Of a stretch of DNA of 44,257 nucleotides, positions 24,855 to 33,249 are shown in pieces (within the stretch, counting starts at the first letter, position 1; every line of letters begins with the position of its first letter). The stretch spans positions 1 through 44,257 of the forward strand of contig JAOAIA010000001.1 in assembly GCA_026414955.1 (NCBI GenBank), read 5' to 3'. This DNA is from Candidatus Bipolaricaulota bacterium. Lineage in GTDB: Bacteria > Bipolaricaulota > Bipolaricaulia > RBG-16-55-9 > DRXL01. The position numbers and the translations under genes are program-made. A model generated the notes under the pieces. It was not told where the DNA came from. It saw only the letters and a list, made by a program, of their open reading frames with translations, and made no database searches.

Positions 24855-24934
24855 AAGATATATGCTGTTGGGTGAACAGGTAGAACGATTTGTATATAAT
24901 GGATTTCAAAGCACAGCCTTGGAGAAGGAATTTC

Positions 24935-25209
24935 TTGAGCAGAATCGCGCAAATTCAGAACCTTGTCCGCAACGGCCTATACTACTTAACTGAGCACGCT
25001 GACAACGAAGCCGCTGCAGACGGCTTCGATGTTACGATATAGAGCAAGGTATTCTGACGGGCAAGATTCGCAAAACGTGGCCCAAGGAAGGCAAGTATGA
25101 AGTGGTGGGGGTGGCGTTAGACGGGCGTCGTATCGGGATTGTTTGTCGCATCACTCAGACAGGTAAAGTGCGTGTGATCACGGTTTACGAAGATAAGCCA
25201 AAGCGATGA
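24935..25209 (+). pseudogene. DUF4258 toxin-like gene with a frameshift
   Basis: From TTG 24935 (GGAGAAGGAA upstream) the frame reads LSRIAQIQNLVRNGLYYLTEHADNEAAADGFDV and meets TAG at 25040. Shifting one frame at about 25031-25036 continues DIEQGILTGKIRKTWPKEGKYEVVGVALDGRR ... VRVITVYEDKPKR to TGA at 25207. Joined, they make a full DUF4258 protein (YYLTEHA near the start, ITVYE at the end), the usual partner of a YgiT-type zinc-finger antitoxin, which follows. One base appears lost between GATGTT and GATATA. Pseudogene or sequencing error. Confidence 0.8.
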
Positions 25210-25220
25210 AGGAGGGAACT

Positions 25221-25460
25221 ATGAGCTTTTGGGAAGGCGAGACGTGCGAATACTGTAGCGGGCCGATTGTGGAGAAGCGCGTGACGTTGCATCGCAAGGT
25301 GCGAGGGCAATATGTCTTGATTGAGAATGTGCCTGCCGGAGTCTGTAAGGAATGCGGCACACGCTACTATGCGGCGAACGTCCTGAAGACGATAGAAGAG
25401 AGCCTACGCGGACGTCGCCAAGCGAAGCGTAAAGTGCTTGTATCCGTGTATTCGTTATAG
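25221..25460 (+). CDS. YgiT-type zinc-finger antitoxin-like protein
   Basis: The 79-residue product has CEYC (Cys9, Cys12) and CKEC (Cys42, Cys45), a four-cysteine zinc site flanking VEKRVTLHRKVRGQYVLIENVPAG. This is the YgiT/MqsA N-terminal type zinc finger found beside DUF4258 proteins. It lacks the helix-turn-helix seen in full MqsA. The ATG at 25221 has AAGGAGGG; an ATG at 25206 overlaps the DUF4258 stop. It is intact although its toxin is frameshifted. Confidence 0.85.
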   Translation: MSFWEGETCEYCSGPIVEKRVTLHRKVRGQYVLIENVPAGVCKECGTRYYAANVLKTIEESLRGRRQAKRKVLVSVYSL

Positions 25461-25474
25461 AATCGCGCCTCCGA

Positions 25475-26512
25475 TTACTCACAACGAATCTCCCAGATTC
25501 CCGCGCGCTCAGTTACTATAAATCGCTTGCCCGTGAGCTGCTCCGCGACCCACATATTGGTCTTGATATGATCCGTCAGCTCGGCACAGAAGAATCTTCC
25601 CCCAAAGAGCGCCAAGAAGGGGATGATCTGATCAGCCATGTGACGGTCGAGCGTCGCACCGCTGCGTAGCTCAGAGATTAACGCCGCCGCAGCTTGTTCA
25701 CCGACTCTCTCGGCAGACACGCCCCGCTCCCCTAGCGCGTCCCCTCCCAAGATGGTCTTCTCGCAGTCCGCCCAGAGCACCACGGCCGAACCGGGAGAGA
25801 GCGTCTCGGCATAGCGCGTCTCGATCCCGATAGCGATCCCAGAAAACTCTCGGCTCAACAGTCTGTGAGCAGCTTCCGCCTGACGCTCGGCGACTTTGCT
25901 CTTCTGTAGATGATGCGAGGCGATTGAAAGCCCGCGAATCTCTCGAAGTTGGCCTTGCTCTGGGAAATCGAACGCTTGGGTAATCTGCGCCGGGCCGAAG
26001 CGCGCGCGCACCCGCGCCCCACCCTTGGGATAAAACCCTTCACGCTCAATCTCTAAAGAAGCTGGGAACCCCCAACGCCCTAACAGAGCGAAATTGACGT
26101 GTTCCAACGCAGCTATCGGCGACGCCCACTGGCCGTAAGTGCCCCCGCCCGCGATCTCGACCGTGACCGAGCGAGCAGCGCACGCCAGCGCGATCTGAAT
26201 GGGCTGAAGCGCCAACGCGACGGAACCCGCCGTCTCAATCTGAATTTTTAGAGAATCTGTCTGGATCGGGCCGGGATGAAACTCGATCTCGCGCGAGCCG
26301 ATCTGCGCGCCCTCCAGACGAGCTTGACAGAGCTGCGCGGCAGCACGAAGACCCGCCAGATGCTGCGCTTGCAAGCCGGGATTGGGCCGCCCCTGCCGAA
26401 TATTTATCACTCGTACAGATTTCCGCAGCGCAATTGCCAAACCCAGACCAACCCGCAAGACCGAGCCGCCTCCGCTAGCCCCATCAAGCACAAGCACCCC
26501 TGCACTTGCCAT
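25475..26512 (-). CDS. rtcA: RNA 3'-terminal phosphate cyclase
   Basis: The 345-residue protein starts MASAGVLVLDGASGGGSVLRVGLGLA. It has RPNPGLQAQHLAGLRAA (usual RPxPGLxxQH motif), EIAGGGTYGQWAS, FYPKGGARV, and DRHMADQIIPFLAL in which His291 is the expected nucleophile for the covalent AMP intermediate. It converts RNA 3'-phosphate to a 2',3'-cyclic phosphate using ATP. The N-terminal glycine motif is slightly shorter than the common GEGGGQ form. It is divergent from the FAU-1 gene with overlapping 5' control regions, linking two RNA end or RNA processing enzymes. No rtcB is in the window. Confidence 0.93.
   Translation of the reverse strand: MASAGVLVLDGASGGGSVLRVGLGLAIALRKSVRVINIRQGRPNPGLQAQHLAGLRAAAQLCQARLEGAQIGSREIEFHPGPIQTDSLKIQIETAGSVALALQPIQIALACAARSVTVEIAGGGTYGQWASPIAALEHVNFALLGRWGFPASLEIEREGFYPKGGARVRARFGPAQITQAFDFPEQGQLREIRGLSIASHHLQKSKVAERQAEAAHRLLSREFSGIAIGIETRYAETLSPGSAVVLWADCEKTILGGDALGERGVSAERVGEQAAAALISELRSGATLDRHMADQIIPFLALFGGRFFCAELTDHIKTNMWVAEQLTGKRFIVTERAGIWEIRCE
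25479..25506 (+). repeat. Direct repeat copy B (end of rtcA)
   Basis: Matches 24827-24854 at 25 of 28 positions in the same orientation. The two copies bracket the DUF4258/YgiT pair. Confidence 0.7.
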
Positions 26513-26534
26513 ACTTCCCTCTCTGTGATATTGT
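26506..26534 (+). promoter_or_regulatory. Candidate promoter of FAU-1 gene
   Basis: TTGCCA (26506-26511), 17 bp and TATTGT (26529-26534). It overlaps the rtcA start codon. GGAG at 26547-26550 would lie close to the transcript 5' end. Confidence 0.45.
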
Positions 26535-26571
26535 GTATCCTACCCTGGAGAATACCGAATTGTCGAGTTTT

Positions 26572-27894
26572 ATGCACAGCATACGACTGCGAGGCCTGTA
26601 CGCCACAGCGTTAGCAGCCCTGCTGCGCGAACACCACTGGCGGATCGTGCAGCCTCATGAGGAGCTTCAGCCCTATACCGACCCAGAGGACTGCTTCGCC
26701 CCCTTTGACGCGGAAGTCAAGGATCGCGAGGATCGTCAGGGCGTCATTGTCGTTGGGGAGGCAGGTTCTGTCCATGCTTTCAAAGAGCTGCTCTTTGCCG
26801 AGCTGCCGGACGTCATCGGCGTGCTGGCGCCGACGGAGCTGGGAGCGATCTATCTGGGGGTTGTGCACAAGCAACGCGCGTGGGGCTACGAAATAGACCT
26901 GGGAGGTCTCACGGGCTTCCTCCCTCGGCCGGAGCTGGAGCGGCCCTTGAAGAAGGGTGAGGCCGTGCGTGTCCAAGTCAAAGAGATCGCGCTCTCCCAC
27001 CCCATCGTGACGACCCACCTCAGCCTTGCCGGGCAGCTCGCGGTGCTCTCGCAAGAGCAGGGTGTGGGTATTAGCAAAGAGATCACTGACCCTGATGAGC
27101 GCGAGCGGCTCTTGAGTCTGGGAAGAAGATGCTGCACCAACGGCTGGGGAGTGATCTGGCGCACCAGCGCCTATCGTCAAGACGAGCGCGCACTCCAGCA
27201 AGAGATCAAGCACTTGCAGCAGAAGCTCCCCGCCCTCGACAGCCATCCCGACGAGGGCATCCCCGGCAAGCTGCTCGCCGGTCAGCAAGCCCTCATCGTC
27301 GAATTCCCCGGCGGCAGCAAAGAGACGCTCGATCGCTGGCGCGCACGCTTGATCCCAACAGAACCGGGATATCATCGTCAGATGGTAGGGGCAGGTTCTG
27401 AACCTGCCCCTACCACGGGGAACGCAGGGGATCGCGTGCGCATCGAGCACGTCAAAGCGCAGAGCGATCTCAGTATCGTTATGACCGGTCGGGTTATCGC
27501 AGCGAGCCCGGAACAGATCACGGTGCGCCGCGAGATCAAGGGCTTAGGGGTCTACGACGGGCTGAATATCCCCAAAGAACCCGGCGACTATGCCGTGACG
27601 GTATTCTGTCACGGAGCCTGGCACTACGAGACGCGCTACTACGCCCGCGACGGGCAGCTCAAGGGCGTCTATATCAATATCAACACGCCGATAGAGATCT
27701 ATGCGGATCGCGTGCGCTATATTGATTTAGAGATTGACGTGGTGCAGCGCCCCGGTGAGCCGGCCCAGATCGTTGATGAGCACGATCTCCAGCGTATTGT
27801 GAGCTTTGTGAGTCCCCGACTCCTCGAGCAAGCACGCGCCGTCGCTGCTGAGTGCGCACAATCACTGAATGCGCGCACTCGTGGCAGACCGTGA
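26572..27894 (+). CDS. Ribonuclease FAU-1-like protein (RNase E/G-like plus DUF402)
   Basis: The 440-residue product starts MHSIRLRGLYATALAALL, the same opening as archaeal FAU-1 (AU-rich RNA-binding ribonuclease). Residues about 88-140 (GAIYLGVVHKQRAWGYEIDL, GFLPRPELERPLKKGEAVRVQVKEI) resemble the S1 region of RNase E/G. Next come THLSLAGQLAVL and an ERERL segment. The C-terminal part is DUF402 (GVYDGLNIPKEPGDYAV, KGVYININTPIEIYADRVRY, VDEHDL). Known members cleave AU-rich RNA and act in 5S rRNA maturation. A 31-bp palindrome is inserted in frame between the two halves. A TTG at 26560 is better spaced from GGAG and may be the true start. The family is mainly archaeal. Confidence 0.88.
   Translation: MHSIRLRGLYATALAALLREHHWRIVQPHEELQPYTDPEDCFAPFDAEVKDREDRQGVIVVGEAGSVHAFKELLFAELPDVIGVLAPTELGAIYLGVVHKQRAWGYEIDLGGLTGFLPRPELERPLKKGEAVRVQVKEIALSHPIVTTHLSLAGQLAVLSQEQGVGISKEITDPDERERLLSLGRRCCTNGWGVIWRTSAYRQDERALQQEIKHLQQKLPALDSHPDEGIPGKLLAGQQALIVEFPGGSKETLDRWRARLIPTEPGYHRQMVGAGSEPAPTTGNAGDRVRIEHVKAQSDLSIVMTGRVIAASPEQITVRREIKGLGVYDGLNIPKEPGDYAVTVFCHGAWHYETRYYARDGQLKGVYININTPIEIYADRVRYIDLEIDVVQRPGEPAQIVDEHDLQRIVSFVSPRLLEQARAVAAECAQSLNARTRGRP
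27384..27414. repeat. Perfect 31-bp palindrome inserted in frame in FAU-1 gene
   Basis: GGTAGGGGCAGGTTC and its exact reverse complement flank one central base. It encodes VGAGSEPAPT between the RNase E-like and DUF402 parts. Confidence 0.9.
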
Positions 27895-27953
27895 GCGCGC
27901 TCTTTATAATAATACTGATGCTGCGCTCAGCATGACAACAGGAGGAGAGAGTC

Positions 27954-28652
27954 GTGAGCACCAAGCGTTCTCAGAAGCCAACCAAGGCTGAGAAGAAGAC
28001 GTCATCGAAGTTGCCGTGGTATCGTCAGCCGATGCTCTTAGGCATTGCTGTTGGCGGAGTCGTCGTCGTGGGGTTGATAGTCCTGACGGTGTTGCTCTCG
28101 CGCCCTGGGGAGAGTTTTCAGGTGACGCGCCCGGTGGGGCAAGATTTTCTGCCGGAGATGGGCGACCCCAACGCGCCTGTGACAGTATATGAATATTCAG
28201 ACTATCAATGCCCGTTCTGCGCGCAGTTTGCCTTACGGGATAAGCCCAAGCTCGAAGAGATGCACATTAAGACGGGCAATGTGCGGTTTATCTACCGAAA
28301 CTTTATTGTGAAAGGGGAAAAGTCTGTCCTGGCTGCTGAAGCGGCATTTTGTGCTGCTGAACAGGGGGGATTTTGGGCCTACCATGATATGCTCTTTGCG
28401 AAACATGAGCGGGGCGTGGACTTCAATAAGTCCAATCTGATCGGATTTGCACGTGAGCTTGGCTTGGACGAAAAAGGGTTTACTGAGTGTCTGGACTCAA
28501 AGAGATATCGCAGTAAAGTTGAGGAGGAGCATCGCGAGGGAGAGCGATACGGGGTCACCGGGACTCCCTCCTTTGTGGTCAACGGCAGGCTCGTCAGAGG
28601 GGCTGATTATTTCAGCCTGTTAGAGACTATTAAGCAAGAATTAGGGCGGTAG
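27954..28652 (+). CDS. Membrane-anchored DsbA-family thiol oxidoreductase
   Basis: The 232-residue protein has a basic N-terminus, one membrane helix (residues 28-49), then YSDYQCPFCAQF with the CxxC pair Cys86/Cys89 and a cis-proline loop GTPSFVVNG. This is a DsbA/BdbD-like thioredoxin fold with helical insert, facing outside the membrane. It introduces disulfides into exported proteins and would be reoxidised by the VKOR encoded 4 bases downstream. The GTG start has GGAGGAGAG upstream. A TATAAT at 27905-27910 is a possible -10 box without a clear -35. Confidence 0.93.
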   Translation: MSTKRSQKPTKAEKKTSSKLPWYRQPMLLGIAVGGVVVVGLIVLTVLLSRPGESFQVTRPVGQDFLPEMGDPNAPVTVYEYSDYQCPFCAQFALRDKPKLEEMHIKTGNVRFIYRNFIVKGEKSVLAAEAAFCAAEQGGFWAYHDMLFAKHERGVDFNKSNLIGFARELGLDEKGFTECLDSKRYRSKVEEEHREGERYGVTGTPSFVVNGRLVRGADYFSLLETIKQELGR

Positions 28653-28656
28653 CGCG

Positions 28657-29121
28657 ATGTGGCGCTTGTGGGGTATTCTGGTATTGGCGATGATCGGCCT
28701 CGGTGTAGCGGGGTATTTGACGTATGAGAAGTTCGCCGGAGGGGGACTGATCTGCTGGGGCAGCAGCCAAGAGTGCGAGATCGTGCAAAACAGCCCGTAT
28801 AGCCAGATCGGCCCCATCCCCGTTGCCGTGCTGGGCTTGCTCGGGTATCTGATCTTTCTCGTCATGACGGTCTTGCAGATACGCGCTCCGTCGCTGGAGA
28901 GGCGTCGGACGCTCGCGGGGCTGAACTTCGGCTTGGCGCTGGGAGCGTTTCTCTACTCAGGCTATCTCACATATCTTGAGTTGTTCGTGATCTATGCGAT
29001 CTGTACGTGGTGCGTCATCTCGGCGATCTTGGTGACGTTTATCTTGGTGTTGGCGACGTGGGAGCTGGTCGCGCTCACCAAAGAGCCCCAAGCAGTTGTC
29101 GAACCCGTGGCCGACGACTGA
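28657..29121 (+). CDS. Vitamin K epoxide reductase (VKOR) homologue
   Basis: The 154-residue protein has four hydrophobic helices, a periplasmic loop cysteine pair Cys33/Cys40 (CWGSSQEC), a short helix and the active-site CTWC (Cys116/Cys119) in the last helix. This is the bacterial VKOR layout, which passes electrons from DsbA to quinone and replaces DsbB. It directly follows the DsbA-like gene, forming a complete disulfide-forming pathway. The C-terminal tail after the last helix (ELVALTKEPQAVV) has no thioredoxin fusion. Confidence 0.95.
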   Translation: MWRLWGILVLAMIGLGVAGYLTYEKFAGGGLICWGSSQECEIVQNSPYSQIGPIPVAVLGLLGYLIFLVMTVLQIRAPSLERRRTLAGLNFGLALGAFLYSGYLTYLELFVIYAICTWCVISAILVTFILVLATWELVALTKEPQAVVEPVADD

Positions 29122-29131
29122 GCGTGTCGGC

Positions 29132-29160
29132 TTGACAAATCCCTTCCCAGCCCGTACTCT
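29132..29160 (+). promoter_or_regulatory. Promoter of the MoxR/VWA membrane locus
   Basis: TTGACA (29132-29137), 17 bp and TACTCT (29155-29160), followed by GAGGAGAGGAAGG before the ATG at 29184. Likely drives the eight genes to 39383. Confidence 0.6.
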
Positions 29161-29183
29161 CTCTGCTGAGGAGAGGAAGGCGT

Positions 29184-30914
29184 ATGCGGCGCAGTGCTGT
29201 TGCCGGGCTTCTGACGGTGGCCCTGGCGACCGTTCCCGTGCTCGCCCAGCCCCAGATCGAGAGCGTCGAGCTGGGGTTCAATGGGCGTTTTCTCCCCGGC
29301 GCTCTGACGCCCCTGAGTGTCACGCTGCGCCACAGCGGGCCGGCTCAAAATTTCACCCTCGAAGTCTCCCAGGAAGTCCGCGACTTCACCGAGCGCAGCC
29401 TTCGTGAGCGTCTGCGGCTGCCAATCAGCCTGGGGTTGGGAGCGCGCAAGACGCTCTCGTTCGATTTTCCCATCAAAAGCGTGAGCACCCCGGTGCGCAT
29501 CGCGCTCCTGGCTGGAGAGCGAGAGATCGCGCTCACGGAGATAGACGTGCGCGAGCGTTGGAGCGAGAATGCGCTCGTAGTGGGGCTTGCTGTCCAGCCC
29601 ATGCCCGCGATAGAGCCGATAGAACCCGAAAGGCTTCCCCGGCGCTGGACAAGCTATGACGGCGTAGCACGGATTCTGTGGGGGCGGCTCGACCCCGCAC
29701 GCTTGACGGCAGAACAACGCACCGCGATGCTGGGCTGGCTGGTGCGCGGCGGCGAGCTTATTATCTTATCGGGGGAGAACTGGCACGAGCAGTTCAGTCC
29801 TGGGGAAGCGTCCCCGGAGACAGCCCAGGGCTGGTGGGCACATCTGCTGCCCATCACCAACGGGCGCATCGTGCGCCGTGCACTCAATGGCCAAGAGGTC
29901 TCCTGGGTGGAGGGCGCCCTTCGCGCGGGAGCGCGCGTCGTCACCAGCGATGCGGGACGCCCCTTGATCTGGGAGCGCCCTCTAGGACATGGGAGAGTTC
30001 TACTGGTGGCCCTCGCCACGCTCCCCGAAACTATACGTCTCCCAGAACGGAACAGCGATAAAGTTTTCGAGCAAGATCAGCTCATTGTGAAAGCCCTCGG
30101 TGCGCTTGTTGTCCCGTTTCCGTCGCGGGAGGTCATCGGCGGGCTGCTTCTAGCTTTTATTGTTGGCGTTGGGCTTGGCGGGATACTCGCTAGCAGGCGC
30201 ACCGTGTCCCTATGGATCGCCCTCGCATCCGGGGTGCTCTCGCTGGCTATCTTTCAGTATCAACACAGCGCGGAATTCTCTCACGAAAAGTATTCTGTGC
30301 ATCTTGGGGTCGTGCGGATCTGGGCGGGGGAACCGATAGCGTGGGAACAAGATTGGTACGGGGTTTTTTCTCGCCGGTCAGGTGAGGGGATTCTCCCCAT
30401 CTCTGCCGACTGCGTGAGATCGGTCGCGTGGCGGGCGGCCATGCGCCCCACGGGCACTGTCACTGTTGAGGTGGCCTCCCCACGGATGCGCGTGCTGCGC
30501 TTTCACAGCGAGCGCGACTCTGTGCGCTTCTTCGCTGCTGAACGCATGACGGACCCTCCCGTGCAGTTCACGGTGAACCGAGCCGTCAGTCCCCCGCAGA
30601 TACACGTGTATAATCGGTCATCGCTGAGCTTGCAGGACGCGGTCGTGCGCATCGGCAACGATTTTTACAAGGTGGGTCCTATCGCCCCCCAGACGGAGCT
30701 GATCCGTCCCCTGAGCGAGATGGGTCGGATCAGCAAGACCGAATGGCTCACTAGTTTACCCGAAGGGCGTCGGCTGCTCTGGCACCAGTGGGGTGCAGAG
30801 AGCGTCGGCCCTACGCTCATTGGATGGTTTGAGGCTGGCTCCGTATGGGCCAAGATGGAGCGAGAAGCCCGAACGGTCGTGCGCTTGGTCACTGTTGACG
30901 GGGGAGCCTTATGA
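29184..30914 (+). CDS. Large exported/membrane protein of MoxR locus, function unknown
   Basis: The 576-residue product starts with a signal peptide (MRRSAVAGLLTVALATVPVLAQP). A beta-sandwich-like region (LTPLSVTLRHSGPAQNFTLEVSQ) and a Rossmann/amidotransferase-like stretch follow (LTAEQRTAMLGWLVRGGELIILSG). Two membrane helices near residues 312-357 (GLLLAFIVGVGLGGILA, LWIALASGVLSLAIF) come before an extracytoplasmic C-terminus. The stretch LTAEQR...GGxLIxxxG also occurs in the 861-residue VWA protein of this locus. No enzyme motif is recognised. It is the first gene of the operon and overlaps the next by 4 bases (ATGA). Confidence 0.75.
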   Translation: MRRSAVAGLLTVALATVPVLAQPQIESVELGFNGRFLPGALTPLSVTLRHSGPAQNFTLEVSQEVRDFTERSLRERLRLPISLGLGARKTLSFDFPIKSVSTPVRIALLAGEREIALTEIDVRERWSENALVVGLAVQPMPAIEPIEPERLPRRWTSYDGVARILWGRLDPARLTAEQRTAMLGWLVRGGELIILSGENWHEQFSPGEASPETAQGWWAHLLPITNGRIVRRALNGQEVSWVEGALRAGARVVTSDAGRPLIWERPLGHGRVLLVALATLPETIRLPERNSDKVFEQDQLIVKALGALVVPFPSREVIGGLLLAFIVGVGLGGILASRRTVSLWIALASGVLSLAIFQYQHSAEFSHEKYSVHLGVVRIWAGEPIAWEQDWYGVFSRRSGEGILPISADCVRSVAWRAAMRPTGTVTVEVASPRMRVLRFHSERDSVRFFAAERMTDPPVQFTVNRAVSPPQIHVYNRSSLSLQDAVVRIGNDFYKVGPIAPQTELIRPLSEMGRISKTEWLTSLPEGRRLLWHQWGAESVGPTLIGWFEAGSVWAKMEREARTVVRLVTVDGGAL

Positions 30915-31588
30915 GATACCTTCGTGAAGCCCTGCCGCGCGTCGAGCTGATCACCCCGACGACATGGTCGGTCTACGTGAGCTATTTGGTTCTCAGTGGG
31001 ATTCCTTTGCTCATGGCCTTGCCGTCGTCGGCGCGCATTGACGTGCTCGTTGAACCACGCCTCAGTATGCTGCCCATCTTCGTCACGGTGATCACCCTCT
31101 TGTTCACGATCTACTCGCTCAACTTCGGGCCGGCCCACGCGAAGCTGAGGCTCTCTCCCCGCGAGACTCAGGTGAGTCTGCTGGCGCACGTCGGCTTCTT
31201 GATGGTGCTCAGTCTCCCGTACTGGACGGTCTTTGAGGGCATGACAGGCTACGCGCTGGGGCGCATGGCGGGAGCCTTGGCGTATCTGACGCTCTACGGC
31301 TCGTGCTGGGCGTTGATCGGCTTGGCCATCGGACTGCGCTGGCCCTCGGAGATCACCCAGTTTAACGTCAAGTATGCTCTGCTCGCCGTCACCATGATCG
31401 GGACGTTCTTCGTGGTGAAGCCGCTCAATCCGTTCTTGGCGCTGTCGCTGTGGTTTGGGGAGGGTCCACTCAAAGAGCAATGGTCGTTTTTGCTCGTATC
31501 GTATGGGGGTTTGGTGCTCGGAGTTTGCTTGTTACTCATGTGGACGTCGGCGCTCCTGAACACGCGCGGAAGAAGAGATATAATGTGA
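30911..31588 (+). CDS. Six-helix membrane protein of MoxR locus, function unknown
   Basis: The 225-residue product has about six membrane helices (for example WSVYVSYLVLSGIPLLMAL, LPIFVTVITLLFTIYSLNF, WALIGLAIGL, LLVSYGGLVLGVCLLLMWTSALL). Its size and topology resemble the permease subunit of an ABC-2 transporter, but no ATPase gene is adjacent and no motif confirms this. It starts at ATGA overlapping the previous gene. The next gene begins 19 bases downstream after GAAGGAGGAG. Confidence 0.7.
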   Translation: MRYLREALPRVELITPTTWSVYVSYLVLSGIPLLMALPSSARIDVLVEPRLSMLPIFVTVITLLFTIYSLNFGPAHAKLRLSPRETQVSLLAHVGFLMVLSLPYWTVFEGMTGYALGRMAGALAYLTLYGSCWALIGLAIGLRWPSEITQFNVKYALLAVTMIGTFFVVKPLNPFLALSLWFGEGPLKEQWSFLLVSYGGLVLGVCLLLMWTSALLNTRGRRDIM

Positions 31589-31607
31589 CAGAAGAAGGAG
31601 GAGCTTT

Positions 31608-33197
31608 ATGGATTCGTTCAAGACAGTGTGCGCGCGGCTGGTGCGGCGCCAACGGTTCCTACACGGTTTGAGCGCCGCTCGGTGGACTCTGATGGCAACG
31701 CTCGCGCTGACAGCGATCACGCTGATACTCCAAGCGTTGAAGATCGTGCCCACTCTCTCCCCTCTGTGGCTGCTGGGCGGGAATCTCGCTCTCGCGAGCG
31801 TGGCGTTCGCATGGGGCTGGCTCAGGCCCGTCAATCTGACGGAGATGCTCTTTCGCGCCGACCGCAACGCCCACACTGAAGAGAAGCTCGTCACACTCTA
31901 TGAGCTTTCCCTGGGGCAGGCTCCCAGAGAGTTCCTCCCGTTGCTCATCTCTCGGCTTGGATCGCTGACGCTCGATCTCTCTACCGCCCTGCCCATCGGA
32001 CGGAGAGAGCGCAAGTTATGGCTCGGGGTGCTCGCCTTGGGCTTCGTATGCGTGGGGATGATCGGCGTCGTCCACGCTGGGGTTTTTGTGTGGGCACCGT
32101 GGGGCACTTCAGAGCAAGCGGTGTCTTCTCAATCGTCCGAGTCGGCCCAGGCGCCGCCACGCGAGATGCGCCTGGCTGACTTGGTGCAGCCCCCACCGCC
32201 GGAACTGGCGCAGAAGCTCGCAGCTCTGAGAGAGCGTTTCGAGCAAGCCCGTGCGGCGTTAGCGCAAAACCCCAACGATCCCCGCGCACGCGCCATCTTG
32301 CAACAACTTCAGGAAGAGATCCGCCAAGAGCAGGATCGTCTGGTGAGTCCGCCCCCGCTTGGCGAAGATCACGCTGCTCCTTCGGGGAAGCCCCGTGATG
32401 ACGCTTCTCTTGTAGAAAACCCCGCAGCCGATGTGCGGTCTCCTGAGAACACTGACTCTGCCTCAAGACAGACCGAGCTTGACAGATTGATGCGGATGTT
32501 GCGCGACATCCAGGGACAAGCGCAAGAGCTTTCACCCGAAGAGCTGCAGAAGCTCTTGGAGCAGCTCCAGCAAGAGAATCCCGATGCGGCATCTATTGCT
32601 CAGCAGGCCTTACAGATGGGCCCGAGCACCCAAGAGTTCAGCGAGAGGCTCGAAGAAGCTCTGAGAAATCTAGGAGCGCGTCGCGATCTCCATCAAGAGC
32701 TGGAGCAATTGCAGCGCGATGTGCAATCGGCACTCTCTCAATCCGAGCAGGCTGAAACAGCTCGCGGCGATGCACCGCCGTCGGGGGACGCGCAGCCGTC
32801 TTCAGAGGGTCCGCCAGACCCTCAGAACGCGAGCACAGAATCGGACTCTGACTCTGCAGAGGGGCCTCGACAAGAGAACGCGCTCTCGCAGCCGTCGGGC
32901 GGGCGCGGCAAGGCCCCCCTCGACCCAGAGGCTGTGAAAGACTTACCCGATCTGTCGCAGTTACGTGAGCACACACGCTCGTTCTCCGTCCCCGGCACAG
33001 ACGAAGAGAACCTCGAGATTCTCTTCGAGATCATCAGCACAGGGTTGCCGCAAAACCCCAATACGCCAGGGCAGCCCACGCCGGTCGAGATTGATTATCG
33101 TAAAGTCGAAGCGTTGATAGACGCGCTGGAGATCCCTAATGAGCTGCGCGACGCTGTGCGCCAGTATTTTCTGAGCTTGGCTAGACCTCTCCCCTAA
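31608..33197 (+). CDS. Membrane protein with long Gln/Glu-rich coiled coil (MoxR locus)
   Basis: The 529-residue product has three membrane helices (about residues 26-44, 51-72 and 137-160). A long soluble region rich in Q, E, P and S with heptad-like pattern follows (LQQLQEEIRQEQDRL, LSPEELQKLLEQLQQENPD, LHQELEQLQRDVQSAL), then a compact C-terminal domain (VEIDYRKVEALIDALEIPNEL). This layout is like DUF4175-type proteins encoded with MoxR and VWA genes, but I am not certain of the family. Its last codons (RPLP, stop) lie in a dispersed palindromic repeat. Confidence 0.75.
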   Translation: MDSFKTVCARLVRRQRFLHGLSAARWTLMATLALTAITLILQALKIVPTLSPLWLLGGNLALASVAFAWGWLRPVNLTEMLFRADRNAHTEEKLVTLYELSLGQAPREFLPLLISRLGSLTLDLSTALPIGRRERKLWLGVLALGFVCVGMIGVVHAGVFVWAPWGTSEQAVSSQSSESAQAPPREMRLADLVQPPPPELAQKLAALRERFEQARAALAQNPNDPRARAILQQLQEEIRQEQDRLVSPPPLGEDHAAPSGKPRDDASLVENPAADVRSPENTDSASRQTELDRLMRMLRDIQGQAQELSPEELQKLLEQLQQENPDAASIAQQALQMGPSTQEFSERLEEALRNLGARRDLHQELEQLQRDVQSALSQSEQAETARGDAPPSGDAQPSSEGPPDPQNASTESDSDSAEGPRQENALSQPSGGRGKAPLDPEAVKDLPDLSQLREHTRSFSVPGTDEENLEILFEIISTGLPQNPNTPGQPTPVEIDYRKVEALIDALEIPNELRDAVRQYFLSLARPLP

Positions 33198-33239
33198 CCC
33201 CTCCCCGACGCGGGGAAGGGAGCGAGGGGGGTAGGTAGA
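33181..33239. repeat. Palindromic GC-rich repeat between coiled-coil and MoxR genes
   Basis: CTAGACCTCTCCCC at one end and GGGGGGTAGGTAG at the other are imperfectly complementary, with CCCC-GACGC-GGGG at the centre. The reverse complement aligns with the C45 insert at 3430-3482. It supplies the stop of the upstream gene and precedes the MoxR Shine-Dalgarno. Confidence 0.75.
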
Positions 33240-33249
33240 AAGGAGCCAG

